Assembly: GCA_019426215.1 (NCBI GenBank)
Contig: CM033400.1
Span: forward strand, 24,040,568-24,104,567
Length of the DNA: 64,000 bases
Reading direction: 5' to 3'
From: Buddleja alternifolia
Taxonomy: Eukaryota; Streptophyta; Magnoliopsida; Lamiales; Scrophulariaceae
Position numbers and translations under genes: made by a program. Position 1 is the stretch's first letter; each line of letters opens with the position of its first letter. Under the pieces are notes generated by a model. The model saw nothing but the letters and a program-made list of their open reading frames with translations, was not told the DNA's origin and made no database searches. Below, one piece after another: positions 35,386-47,225 of this stretch.

Positions 35386-35831
35386 TGATGTGCGCCAAAA
35401 ATCTAAGGGCATTACTGTAATTAAAGTCAAGCCCAAAAAAGGCTGACGACCCACTAAGAGTAATCGGGCTATTTTATTAGTTTGAAAGCCAGTAAAGAGG
35501 TTAATCACTAAACCTGATGTCCTATAGCTAGAATTAAGCCCATGTCCCATAGCCTACTACCAGCTCCCTATAAATACCTTAGAGGAGCTAGGAAAGGTGG
35601 ATTATCTACTCTCTCCAGGAAAATCTACTGGCAAGAACTGAGAGTAAAACCAATACTTAACTACGAACTGACTTGATCCCACATACATCGGGTACTTAGG
35701 CAGCTCTTACATTCAAGTGCAGTCTTTATATTCACCAACCCCAAACCTAGTTTGTCGTGCATTGGATCGGTTTCACTACCCCATGTGGTCAACACGTGAC
35801 ATTCAACGACTGGCGATTTTTACCATCATCA
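35386..35831 (+). repeat. Element E (Ty3/gypsy) 5' LTR
   Basis: Inferred from position. TGATGTGCGCCAAAA begins a noncoding stretch with a TATA box (35579-35586) and ends CATCATCA just before a primer site. No matching 3' LTR is in the window, so both ends are estimates. The length of about 446 bp is short for a Tat element. Confidence 0.6.
35579..35586 (+). promoter_or_regulatory. TATA box of E LTR
   Basis: TATAAATA in the context CTCCCTATAAATACC, a typical LTR promoter, about 250 bp before the LTR end. Confidence 0.6.
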
Positions 35832-35834
35832 TAT

Positions 35835-35852
35835 TGGCGACGTCTGTGGGAA
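35835..35852 (+). other. E primer binding site
   Basis: TGGCGACGTCTGTGGGAA resembles the TGGCGCCGTCTGTGGGAA sequence found after the 5' LTR in many plant Tat-type gypsy elements, with one difference. Confidence 0.7.
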
Positions 35853-35872
35853 GTTCGGTGCAACCAGTGAGC

Positions 35873-36823
35873 ATGCATACTAGAGATCGAGCACATAACA
35901 ATAGTGATGAGAATACTAGCAGCAATATGCTAAGGCTAGTCCGCAAACACGAGCGGCAGGCTCCTCAGAAGACACCAGTAGTGATTCCACCCCATACCAA
36001 AAGGGTGTATGAGATCACTCCTAAGATGCCACTTGCAGCAGCCCCGGACTCGAGTAAGCACAACATTCACGTAGAGCCTGAGATATAAAGCATTACGTTC
36101 GGAGCTCGAGATTTGAAAAGCCAAATCCCCTCCAAAAGCGAAGCTTTAGTGATCTCAACCACCATCGCAGATTCCTGGGTATGCAGAGTTCTCATTGATA
36201 GTGGGAGCTCCACAGATATTATCTTCTCTGACACCTTCACCCGGCTGTCTATTGATGGAGCCAAAGTCTAAGAGGTGAAAACCCCATTGGCTTCACAGGC
36301 GAATCGGTAGACGCTCAGGGAAAGGTGACCCTGCCACTATCCTTGGGTACGCTCCCTAGACGTGTGACCAGGGAGGTGAAATTCCTAGTGGTTAAAGCCC
36401 CCTTCGAGTATAATGTAATAGTGGGGAGGCCGAGCTTAAACCTTTTTCGAGCTATTATCTCTACTTTCTACCTGAAAGTTAAGTTCCCAACTCCCAGTGG
36501 AACAGGAGAAGTCATAGGGGACAAACGACTAGTTAGAGAATATTGTTTCAACTCCCTCGCCACACTCAAAAGAAAGCGGGGTAACTCAGGGCCAGACACC
36601 GGTCATGAATTAATAGAAATTGACATGGCTGCCCAAATGGAAGGCCTGCCAAGTAAGACCTTCGAAGTCGACAGCGACACCCGTGGAGAGGCATCAGAAA
36701 GGTTGAAGATGGTAAAGCTAGTACCGGGTAATCCCGAGAGAGCCACCAAGGTCGGCGCCACCCTAGGGTCTGCTCTTGAAAGTGACTTGGTAAGTTTCCT
36801 TCGAGGTAATACGGACGTGTTAT
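35873..36823 (+). pseudogene. E gag start fused to protease region (gag mostly deleted)
   Basis: MHTRDRAHNNSDENTSSN opens what looks like a gag N-terminus, but after about 70 codons and a stop at 36086 the sequence is already protease: ARDLKSQIPSKSEALVIS and the active site VLIDSGSSTDIIF (about 36190-36225). FLVVKAPFEYNVIVGRPSLN and KFPTPSGTGEVIGDKRLVRE follow, the usual post-protease text of Tat-type gypsy elements. The capsid and zinc knuckle of about 1 kb are absent. A stop near 36271 and frame changes break the protease. It is interrupted at 36823 by solo LTR H. Confidence 0.88.
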
Positions 36824-38492
36824 TGACACGCTAAAAGCTAACGTGCTATGATAGCAAGTGCACTAGACGTGTGTAGTAATAAGTGGACAAAAAGTCCGGG
36901 TTGTCGAACCACAAGGACTTGAATTCTAGTTAATGATTTTCGATAAAAGATAAGACAATTAAAGTAAAGTGCAAGAAAAAGATTAAACAAACGAAGAACC
37001 AAAGAGAAACGTACTCTAGATTTAATCTCACGTATGATAAAATGACTAAGGCACATGCTACAACCGAATCTACTCGTCAATATATATGAGCTACTCTTCG
37101 AATTATTAGACTCCTATTGCTTTGGTGGAAACTCCTAAATTAACTATTACCCGATGTCTCGGCACATAATAATCCTATGATTAATTGACGGTTCTCTAAA
37201 TATGTCTATCCGAGAATCTAATCAAAAATCACGCATTAACGTTCTAGAGCTTCCCCGAACGAATCCGGCTAACAACACCCGGGAATCTTTACCTATTTCT
37301 AGGGCAATCCCTCATTTGTTTCGGATGATGTGTTAATTCTCTTGCACCCTAATCTATTTTCTTTCGAACAACTAGATTAGGCAAGATAGCAAGCATATGG
37401 TGATCAAACACATGATTGGAATAAAAGCATAGAATTAACACACAAAGCAATAGGAGAATTAATACAAAGAGCAACTTCACATATATTGATTCATAAATTT
37501 GGCCTTCACATGGCCTTAGTTCTACAATATTAGCCTCTCATCAAAGCCTTAAGAAAATCTAATACAAACATATACATACTCATGAAAATAAACATGTAAA
37601 TGCAAATAATTAAAACTCCCTCAATTGATTGATGATGGATCTTTGCTCTTGATCTTCAATCCTTAGCTCCTCTCCCTTTGTTCCCCTCCAAAAGTGATGA
37701 AGAAAATGGTGATCAATGATGATGAGTGAAAAGTGATGGCCAAAATGCCTCTCTCTCTCTCCTCCTCCAAGATGATCGGTCAATTGTGCTGAAATATCCT
37801 TAAGAAGACCACCACAAATCAGCTCCTCATGTGTATGTCCCCCCTAGTGTCTCCTCCACTACTCTTAAAGTGAGTAGTATAAAATTCCCTAAAGTAGATC
37901 TAGTAAGAAACATACTTATGACATCCCTCCCATACATGTGATGACCTCTTGGCTTTAAATGTTCCATTCCCCCATCAAATGATGATCTTTTGGCTGAAAG
38001 GAATCACATCTCGGATGTGGCCACGCCTAGGCGCGGGAATTATGGCGCTCGGGCGCCCAAATCAGAATGTTGGGAGTATTTGACTCTGTCTGGCGCAGTA
38101 ATTGTATTTCCTTCATAACTCTCTCCACAAAACTCCAATTTGGATGATTCAAGTCCTCATTTGAAGCTAACACATAGTTCTACAACTTTGTAGAAGGAAA
38201 CTTCATCCAATTCGGTCTCTAAACATACGGAAAAAGCGCTCGAACGTGGAAAGTGGTGTAGATATGGCGCCCGGGCGTGGGCAAAATGGCGCCTAGGCGT
38301 AGGGGTGCATAGCAATTTGGCCAAAACTTGTTTTATACGTCATTTTTCATCCCGTTCTTTGATTGTATCCATTTAAGACCTGAAATCACTTAATGCACGA
38401 ATTAAACGCACATGTGGCAAGAATCAAGCGATAAATGAACCTAAGACATAAACGCAAAGGGGCTTAAAAACACGTAAAAATGCCTCTTATCA
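36824..38492. mobile_element. Solo LTR H inserted in E
   Basis: TGACACGCTAAAAGC...GCCTCTTATCA, 1669 bp, with TG...CA ends and the target duplication GTTAT (36819-36823 and 38493-38497). No internal element sequence is present, so it is a solo LTR left by recombination. When the flanks are considered together, the E protein text resumes in register with the family (TDVL before; WSME and DPEVMTHHLN after). Orientation is uncertain. It contains a CTCTCTCTCT run near 37750 and two GC-rich palindromic islands. Confidence 0.92.
38034..38299. repeat. Two GC-rich palindromic islands in solo LTR H
   Basis: CGCCTAGGCG, a perfect 10-bp palindrome, occurs at 38034-38043 and again at 38290-38299. Each is accompanied by GGCGC(T/C)CGGGCG text (38054 and 38262). 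The rest of the LTR is AT-rich. Confidence 0.75.
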
Positions 38493-38573
38493 GTTATCTT
38501 GGAGCATGGAGACATGGAGAGGATTGACCCCGAGGTCATGACTCATCATCTGAACACCTGCCCAAATGCCCGC
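38493..38573 (+). pseudogene. E pol fragment between H and F
   Basis: A short piece of E linking protease and RT regions, with RIDPEVMTHHLNTCPNAR, as in gypsy polyproteins just before RT. It ends at the target duplication CCCGC (38569-38573) of element F and continues at 53482. Confidence 0.85.
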
Positions 38574-39386
38574 TGCTAGGAATTTCATGTTAGATGTTTT
38601 GATGATGACAATTAGGATTTCATGTTAGATCCCAAGAAATGTATAAAAGCTTTCATAGAACAAATGTATAAGCGCCTAAAAGCTCGTTTATTATACTAGC
38701 CTTATATTTTTATCTTTATAGATTTTAGACTAAGGATGTGATACTAAATCACTAGAAGAGTTCTGTGTGAGTCTACCAAGTGATGAAGTTGAAGATCAAG
38801 CGTCTGAAGGAACAGTAAAGATAAAGATTAGTCTCAAGCGTCCGTCAAACGCTAAAAGACTGTCCCAGGTTATGAAACCAGCGCTCAAGATTTTTATAGA
38901 CTTTAGACCAAGTACTTAACGCTAAGTCAATGATAGAATTCTGAGTGAGTCTATCAAAGATAAAGTGAAAGGTCAAGCGCCTAGAAGTCGGGAAAAGATA
39001 CTGACTCTTTTTCAAGCGTCTGTTTAGCACATAGAAAGACTGCTTTCAAAAGGCCCAACATCCAAAGGCTCAAGCGTCTAGTTCTCTAAGCGTAACCTGA
39101 GGATTCAAACCCAAGTTATCAAATATTAAAAAAAATGCATGAATCAACGGTAATTCTTTCCAAACGGAAATAAGACAAGATGCATCAAAAGTCGGATAAG
39201 TGCTATTAAAATATAAGTACTACAACTTATGGGCAAGTCATATCTTTGACTGAGACTGTCAGAGTTATGAAACCAAGAACATGCCTAACTAATTAAAAAT
39301 ACCCAAAGTTAGGATTGTCAGAACTCATGGAATGTTTAGGGAAACGAGATCCCAACCGTGTCCAACGGACAAAATCTCAAACAACC

Positions 39387-39395
39387 TATAAATAA
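39387..39395 (+). promoter_or_regulatory. TATA box of F 5' LTR
   Basis: TATAAATAA in the context CAACCTATAAATAATCCC, about 815 bp into the LTR. Transcription would start near 39420. The same site is present in the 3' LTR near 52411. Confidence 0.65.
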
Positions 39396-39782
39396 TCCCT
39401 TCAGCAAAATAAGCAAGGGTGATAGATGATGATACACTTGAACATATAAGTCATATACCCGTGAATAAAGTCACATACTTTTGTATATATAGAAATATAC
39501 GAAAAGACACAAGAAAGGATATAAACTTTGTTGAAAGAAAAGCTAACAAAAATTCATAGCCAAAATCCTTACAACCTTTTCATAAACATTCCTAAGACAG
39601 TCACCCATATCTCAAACCTCTTTTTAAGAAGAACCTACACTAGTATTGAGATGTCTTCAAGTTGTTTGAACTTTCCAAAAACAAACAAACCAGTGACCAA
39701 AACCATCAACACCTTTCATCTGAGTGAGAAAGCTTGTTGACTTACAAGCAATATTTTTGTGTAAAAGAAGCTTGTGGAAGAA

Positions 39783-39924
39783 GATCTTTATTGGAGCTGA
39801 AATCTGTGTGACCAAGGAGTTCCAAGATCAAGCGTAACTTGCACTATTTCTGGGTGAAAGAAGCAAGGGGATAGAAGGTCTTTATTGGAGCTGAAATCTG
39901 TGTGACCAAGGAGTTCCAAGATCA
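39783..39924 (+). repeat. Internal duplication in F LTR
   Basis: CTTTATTGGAGCTGAAATCT and GACCAAGGAGTTCCAAGATC occur at 39786-39829 and again 94 bp downstream. The pair is also present in the 3' LTR (about 52808-52945), so it predates this insertion. Confidence 0.88.
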
Positions 39925-40456
39925 TATCCAATCTCTCTCTATTTTGTAGAAGTCTCTGTGTGACTCTTCGATAATCATCATAGTGGAAAACCTCTCTGAT
40001 AAAAGGAGAAGAAGGACGTAGCTGGGATTACATCACCCTGTGAACCTTACAAATATCTTGTGTCATTTACCGTTTTAAGCATTTACTGTTTTATTGCTTT
40101 ACTATTCATATTGAATACATTCTGATAAAGTTTTAAAACAACTAAGCAACTACTTTTGATTAACAAACCGAATCCTAAGCTATAAAATACTTCCGCTGTG
40201 CTAACCCTGATTTAGTGACTAAACTCTGCCCTACTTTGGTAAGCGTTGAAATCACCGAGTCTAAGTTAACGTTCCTCAAGCGCCTGAAACTAACGCTTAA
40301 GTCATTATCTCTCAAGCACCGCACCCAGGGCTTAAAGCTTTCTGAGCGTTCAAATACTTCAAAGTGATACGAATTTTTAGAAGTCGAAAAAGACTTCAGG
40401 GTCTATTCAACCCCCCTTCTAGACCCTTTTGTATACCACTTGTTGGGACCAACAAG

Positions 40457-40468
40457 TGGTATCAGAGC
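40457..40468 (+). other. F primer binding site (tRNA-iMet)
   Basis: TGGTATCAGAGC, two bases after the 5' LTR end, is a perfect initiator tRNA-Met match. Confidence 0.96.
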
Positions 40469-40565
40469 AGTTCAAGTTGAAACCTAAGCGTTTCCAAGCG
40501 TAACTGCTTGTTTAGATCCATTTTTTTAAAAAAGTTAGTCGCTTTAAAATTACTTTAAACTTTTC

Positions 40566-42785
40566 ATGGCATTTTCTAAAGTTCCTAAGTTGACCGAGTC
40601 AAATTATGACTTATGGAAGGTCAAAGCGTTTTCTTATTTGTGTTCATGTGATGATGAAATGTGTGATATCATTTCAGATGGGCCAATCAAAATATATAAA
40701 GTTATCACCAGAGCGCCCGAAGCCACAGAAGAAACACCTGATGGTTATGTGGGGAAGCCTAAACAAGAATGGTCCACCGATGAGCGTCGACGAGCCAATC
40801 TAGACAATGTCGATCGGAATGCGTTATACACATCCATTGGTGACAATGAAAACTTATTCAACAAAGTCAAATCATGCAATACAACTAAAGAAATTTGGGA
40901 TAAGTTGGCTACTATTTGTGGTGGCTCAGCACAAATCAAGGAAAACAAATTATCTATTGCCAAAGAAAAATTCAACGTCTTCAAGATGTTATCCAATGAG
41001 ACGCTAGAACAATTAGACTTGAGATTTACAGCTCTTGTAACGGAATTAACATCCTTGGGCATGGAATTACAAAATCGGGAAATGGTCGTCAAAATCTTCA
41101 GAAGTCTCCCGAGTAGATTCCTTATGGAAACAACTGCAATGAGAGAATCAAACAATCTGGATAGTCTAACACCAGAAGATGCTTTTTCAGAACTCAAGGC
41201 ATTTGAGTTTGAGTTGAACACGGCCAGCAATGCAGTGAGCAGTCCAGTAATTGAGTCTGGAGCACTAATGGCATCAATCAAAGGAAAATCTAGTAGTAAA
41301 GGAAAGGCTTCAGATATAAGTGAGGAAGAAGAACTAGCGCTTCTAAACAGATTCAGAAAGTTCTTGAAATATGAGAAGAAAGCAAACAGTCCTAAGCATC
41401 CAGGACGAAATTCATATCAAGTGCCTGTTCAAAATCTACAACAATATCAAGCGCCTCACTATACTGCATCTTCCTCTCCAGCGCCAATTCAGCACCAAGC
41501 GTCTTCTTAGCAAGATCTCTCAGCTCCAGTGGTTCCAAAACCACGATTTGCAAGATTAACAAATGAACAAAAGATGAAAATTAATCTTTGTTATAATTGC
41601 AGGAAACCAGGGCATTTCTAAGTTAATTGCTCATATCCAAATGTGTCTAAGCCTACAAAGCAAGACCAAGCACATAGAAGTCAATTCAGGAATAATCTGA
41701 GGCAACAAGGGTTGCTAGCAGAATCAGAACCATTCTACACACCTGAAGAGGACTTGGAATCATCAGATGAGAGTAGTGATGATGAGCCTTCAAGCGACTC
41801 ACCATTCATTTGTCTCATGGCAAGAGATGATGAAGCGTCTGATGATTCGCTATCTGAGGTAACCACTGAATTATGTCATCCTCTTTCTTATGATGAATTA
41901 CTTGACAAAGTAAAAGAATATTATACAGATTGTCAAGAAGCCGCAAAATTATTTCAAAATCACCTTTATATTATTTCAGCGCTCAAAAGCGATAAAGTAA
42001 CGCTCAAAGCAGAGTTGCGAGTTCAGCAACAGTGCATTGAGAAGAACCAATCACTTGAGAGTGAAATTATTCAATTAAAAAGTGATATTGATATAATAGT
42101 CAAGAGAGAAGCTGAAGTGATTGCTAAACTTGCTAGACTGGAGCAGCTTATCTCTTCATTATCAAAAGCTTCTAGAACGCTAGATAATGTGACTGAAGTA
42201 ACCAGAGCATTTGGTGAAAAGACCGGTTTAGGTTGTGATAAATTTGGTCATAAAACCAAAGCGTCTGTGGTTATAACAACCAACAGAGGAAAAGGTGTAA
42301 CCTTTGTTGAAGAAAGCTCAAACAGACAAACGCTGAATGAGACTCAGAATATTGGTACGAGATCAAATGAAAAAACCCACACTGGCTCAGGCAAAGGAAA
42401 GACTAAAGTAAATGATTTACAAAAGAAAGTATATCCAAACGCTCAAAGGGCTAAGGAAAAACCTTCTACAAGTAAATCAAACGCTAAGCGTCCGGCACCA
42501 AAAGTGCATCCTAAGCCAATACCAAGGAAATACCAATGTCAATATCCGCAAAGATCTAGATCATATTATCGACACTATGATAACTATGATTATGACTGTG
42601 ATTATTGCTATAATCAAGGATATTACCATACACCTAAAACGCACACACAACACAAACCGAAACCCAAGAAGGCCAATCTTCCCGAAATGAAGACAAGGCA
42701 AATATGGGTTCCGAAGATTCTAATTCAGATTAACGTTACTAATAAAGAAGGACCCAAAACAAAATGGGTACCTAAGAAGAATTAG
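40566..42785 (+). pseudogene. F gag with C-terminal coiled extension (broken)
   Basis: Starts MAFSKVPKLTESNYDLWKVK, a copia gag N-terminus. The UBN2-type body includes LATICGGSAQIKENKLSIAK and TLEQLDLRFTALVTELTSLG. The zinc knuckle near 41590-41632 reads CYNCRKPGH, F, stop, VNC. The extension (41643-42785) has acidic Ser-rich text, a heptad-like Leu/Ile/Lys/Glu stretch (about residues 85-175 of that part), Lys/Pro-rich text and the WVPK motifs usual at the end of Sirevirus gag. In-frame stops are TAG at 41508 and TAA at 41622; the frame ends with TAG at 42783. Pol follows in the +1 frame. Confidence 0.92.
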
Positions 42786-42798
42786 AACTGCCCTTTGA

Positions 42799-45700
42799 AT
42801 GCAGGTACCTAGAGCCAACACCGATACCTCAATTTGGTACATAGATAGTGGGTCGTCGAGACATATGACTGGATCAAAGGATCTCTTGATAAACTATCGT
42901 GCAACCAATGGTCCTCAAGTTATATTCGGTGATAATTCTAAAGGTAAAACTAAAGGTATAGGTATCATCCATAGGGGGAACATCATGATTAATGATGTAT
43001 ACTATGTTGAGGGTCTTAAACATAATCTCCTAAGCATAAGTCAATTTTGCGATAAAGGCTTTAAAATTAAATTCTCTAGTGACTTTTGCGAGATAATCGA
43101 TATTGAGACAGGATCTACTAAATTAAAAGGAAGAAGAACAAACAATGTATATTTAGTAGATTGGGATTCAACCTTAGATAACAACCCTACATGTTTCGTA
43201 GCTAAGAATCAAAATGAATTGGGTTGGTTATGACATAGAAAAATGAATCACCTCAACTTTAAGGCAATCTCTCAATTAATATCGCTAAATCTTGTAGAGG
43301 GATTACCTAAGGGTTCCTTTAATAAAGATCGCTTATGTGATGCTTGTCAAATGGGTAAGCAAGTTAAATCATCTTTTAAGAAGAAGCTTCATCTATCTAC
43401 ATCTCGAATACTTGAATTACTGCATTTAGATTTGTTTGGTCCTATTCAAATCATGAGCGTTAGTGGTAAAAAGTATTCACTAGTAATAGTTGATGATTTC
43501 TCACGCTATACATGGGTAGAATTTTTAGCATCTAAAGATGAAACTAGTGTCAAGCTCACATCTCTAATTCGTCAAATACAAAACTCAAAAGATCTAAAAG
43601 TGACAAGAATTAGAAGTGATAGAGGAACTGAATTTACTAACCATATTGTTGAGAAATTTTGTAAAGACTTTGAAATACTTCATGAGTATTCAGCGCCTAG
43701 AACACCTCAACACAATGGAGTTGCCGAGCGACGGAACAGAACGCTTAAAGAAGCTGCTAGGACCATGTTAGCCGAGTCTAAGCTGCCTCAAAGGCTTTGG
43801 GCAGAAGCTATCAATACTGCTTGCTACACTCAGAACCGGTGTATGATCAACAAGCAACATGAAAAGACTCCATATGAGTTATGGAAGGGACGTAAGCCAA
43901 ATGTTTCATACTTTCATGTATTTGGTTCAAAATGTTTCATTCATAACAATGGATCCCAAAGCCTAAAGACATTTGATCCTAAAGCGGATGAAAGAATCTT
44001 TCTAGGCTATGCCAAAAATGGAAAGAGCTTTCGCATCTTAAATAAGATCAAATCGAAGGTTGAAGAATCCATTCATGTTGTGTTTGATGATGCTAACCAA
44101 GAACCGAGTAAGGTTAATATTAATGATGTAGGAATTGAAGATTTATCTCAACGAGCGTCACAAATCAATCTGTGTGATGATAGTGATATTGATGAAGATA
44201 ATGAGATCATTGTACCTAATCCTAAGATTACTCGTGAAGATATCAATAATGATATTGCTAGGAACGCTGATGATCATGAAGGGAGCGTTCATCAAGAGCA
44301 AACTGTAAACACTGAAGCGCCTACGGAAAGAATTGGTCAAACGCCTGCACAGCTTAATCAAGCGTCGGATCAATCTCTTAACCCGTTCCAACCAGACAGA
44401 AAATGGCTCAGAGACCATCCACCAGAACTAATTATTGGAGATATTGGAGCACCTGTTAGAACTAGAGCCGCTACAATAAATGAGGCCATGTTTGCAAGTT
44501 TCCTATCTCAAATGGAACCAAAGAAAGTGGATGAAACGCTTAACGATCCAGGCTGGATTGAAGCCATGCAAGAAGAGCTAAATCAGTTTGAAAGAAACGA
44601 GGTATGGACGCTAGTACCAAGGCCAAATCACCAAGGAGTTATTGGGACTAGATGGTTTTATTGAAACAAAATGGATGAGAATGGCATTGTAATTAGAAAC
44701 AAAGCCAGACTCGTAGCACAAGGATACTGTCAAGAAGAGGGTATCGACTTTGATGAGACATACGCTCCTGTCGCCCGTCTTGAAGCTATTCGCATGTTTC
44801 TAACGTTTACAGCATTCAACAAATTTACAGTATATCAAATGGACGTAAAGAGTGCATTTCTGAATGGAAAACTCCAAGAGGAAGTATATGTGGAGCAACC
44901 ACCAGGATTCATCAACAACCATGGGAAAAGTATGGTCTACAAATTGGACAAGGCACTTTATGGTCTTAAGCAAGCACCAAGAGCATGGTGTGACACTCTT
45001 TCTATCTTCCTTATAGGTAAAGGCTTTTCAAAAGGCATCGTTGACACAACGTTATTCAAAATTACCCATAATGAAGATATTCTCTTAGGTCAAATTTATG
45101 TTGATGATATTATATTTGGATCTACCAATAAGTGTCTGTGTGAAAAAATTTCGAAAATGATGCAAGATCAATTTGAAATGAGCATGATGGGTGAATTAAC
45201 TTTCTTCCTAGGATTACAAGCTAAACAACTCCCTAATGGCATATTTATAAACCAAACTAAATATACTAGAGATATGATTAAGAAATTTGGTATGGAAAAT
45301 GCATCACCCTCCAAAATTCCAATGAGCTAAACTCTTAAACTAGATAAAGATGAAAATGGAAAGAAAATTGATATTACTAACTATAGAGGTATCATTGGAT
45401 CACTTCTTTACCTTACAACTAGTAGACCTGATATTATGTTCTCAGTATGCATGTGTGCACGATTTCAAGCTGATCCTAGAGAATCGCACTTAATTGCTGC
45501 TAAAAGAATCCTTAAGTACCTAAAAGGCACACAAAATGTGGGCTTATGGTATCCTAGGGATTCTCCTTTTGAACTAATTGGTTATTCAGATGCAGATTTT
45601 GCAGGATGCAAAATAGATAGAAAAGTACTAGTGGTACATGTCAACTTCTAGGTGATAGCCTAATTTCATGGCATAGTAAGAAACAACAATCCATAGCGAC

Positions 45701-46043
45701 TTCTACCGCTGAAGCTGAGTATGTAGCCGCTGGAAGCTGTTGTGCACAGATCCTTTAGATGAGGCAACAACTTAGAGACTATGGAGTGGTCTTAGGTCCA
45801 AATCCTATCCATTGTGACAATCAAAGTGCCTTAGCGATGACTCAAAATCCAGTTCTTCATTCGAGAACCAAACACATTGACATACGCTATCACTTTCTAC
45901 ATGACCACGTTCAAAAGAAAGATATCTCCATGCACTTCATTGGTACAAAAAAACAACTGGCAGATATCTTCACCAAAGCGCTCAACGGACAACGCTTTCT
46001 CACTTTAAGAAGTGAACTAGGTATGATTGACCTAAACGCTTAA
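42799..46043 (+). pseudogene. F pol: protease, integrase, RT, RNase H (broken)
   Basis: The protease site is WYIDSGSSRHMTG (near 42835). The integrase zinc region is HRKMNHLN...CDACQMGKQ. The DDE core shows LHLDLFGPIQ, RIRSDRGTEF and HNGVAERRNRTL (43420-43745). RT shows [25 protein letters not shown] and [10 protein letters not shown] (near 45100). RNase H shows [19 protein letters not shown] and HCDNQSALAMTQNP, ending LGMIDLNA. In-frame stops are TGA 43231 (Trp expected), TGA 44662, TAA 45328 and TAG 45756 (Trp expected). A frame change lies near 45620. All catalytic residues I could check are present, so decay is limited to a few hits. Confidence 0.95.
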
Positions 46044-47225
46044 TCATTCAAAACATCATACTTTTGTTAGGCATAAAATTTAGGGGGAATTCACTGTATT
46101 TTATGTATTAAATTATTGACAATAAGTTATCGACTTTAGGGGAAACCTTAAAAGAACTAACTATATTTAAGTAAATATGACCAAAAACGTTTTCCCTTGC
46201 ATTGGTCATAAGTACTTAGCATTATACACTCAGATCATTCGGACGCTTATTACACAAATCTCTCTTAGTGTCTGTGCTTTTTCAAAAAAAAAAAACACTA
46301 AACGCTTAAACTTATTCTCAGTCAAGTGCTTAGTAAAAGGTATTTCAAATGAAGCGTACCTTACTCGACGCTAAACAGAAAATAGTGGATTAGTCAATCA
46401 ATGCAATTAATGCTGACTTGACATCTCTTATCTCTGTTCAAGAAAACCCAAGGGTACTCATTGATTTTTCAAAAAGATGGTTCAGCTTATGTACACGTGT
46501 AAATACACTCACCATGTATTCTGGGCAAGTACATCTAACGCTGAATATTTTAAATTAACTCTAAAGTAAACACTGACACCAAAAGTGTGTTGTCATTATC
46601 GAAACCAGTGTGAAGAAAAATATTCCATCCTCAAATATAAATGTTAATTTTTTTTTTCATTATCACACACAAGCGTCAAAAGATTGTATACAATATGCTT
46701 GAACGCTCAAGCACAAAAAGGATTTGGAAAGAACTTCAACAAATTGTCAAGCGTTAATGTAAAGTATGAAGAACGTCAAAATTCTGATAAAGCCAATTCA
46801 TGTCTACACGCTCCAATTAATCAAAAATTGGTGGGCACTTAAATAGTTCTTCAAAATGACGACGGTCAAACAGTTTGTGATGGTGTACGTGTCAACATTT
46901 CACACGCACGTGTATCACACCCAAAATCTGAAACGTTTTCTTTCAAAATCTTTTCTCGGACGTCAAAAGATTATATGTGGGAGTTACCCAATGTAACTGT
47001 GTCTATCTTTTAAAATTCACGTCCACAATTATTGTGCTTAAAGGCCGAGATCTAAGTAATCTCCATGTGTCAAAATCCTAACAAAGAGAGAAACCACGAT
47101 TTCAAAAACTGTGTTATTCAAAACCAATTCTGTGCAGTAAAGAAACCCATTTCTACTCAAACTCTCTGCAAAAATCTCTCTCTCTCTCTCTCAAAACAAA
47201 AATTTCTCAATCACTCTTTCTCAAA
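46044..47225 (+). other. F spacer between pol and third gene
   Basis: About 1.2 kb, multiply stopped in all frames, rich in AACGCT/AAGCGT motifs. A purine run TTTAGGGGGAATTC at 46080 and GGGGAAACC at 46139 resemble polypurine tracts. A pyrimidine-rich stretch with CTCTCTCTCTCTCTC (47176-47200) and a possible splice acceptor CTGTGCAG (near 47141) precede the third gene. Confidence 0.6.

Larger units (their letters stand above)
38574..40454 (+). repeat. F 5' LTR
   Basis: From TGCTAGGAATTTC (T to C at the third base relative to the 3' LTR) to TTGGGACCAACA. It is rich in AAGCG/CGCTT motifs. A TATA box lies at 39387. A 94-bp-spaced internal duplication lies at 39783-39924. Confidence 0.95.

Noticed and set aside
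39528..39740. 70-codon frame in the F 5' LTR, also open in the 3' LTR (52552-52764)
   Set aside because: Open in both LTRs because the LTRs are nearly identical; it lies downstream of the TATA box but has no known domain. A chance frame is the simpler explanation.
40745..41281. 178-codon minus-strand frame
   Set aside because: Shadow of the F gag gene on the other strand.
46041..46049. Stop-codon suppression signal linking pol to the third gene, as in SIRE1
   Set aside because: The stop is TAA followed by TCATTC and not TAG followed by CARYYA, and the next 1.2 kb has stops in all frames.
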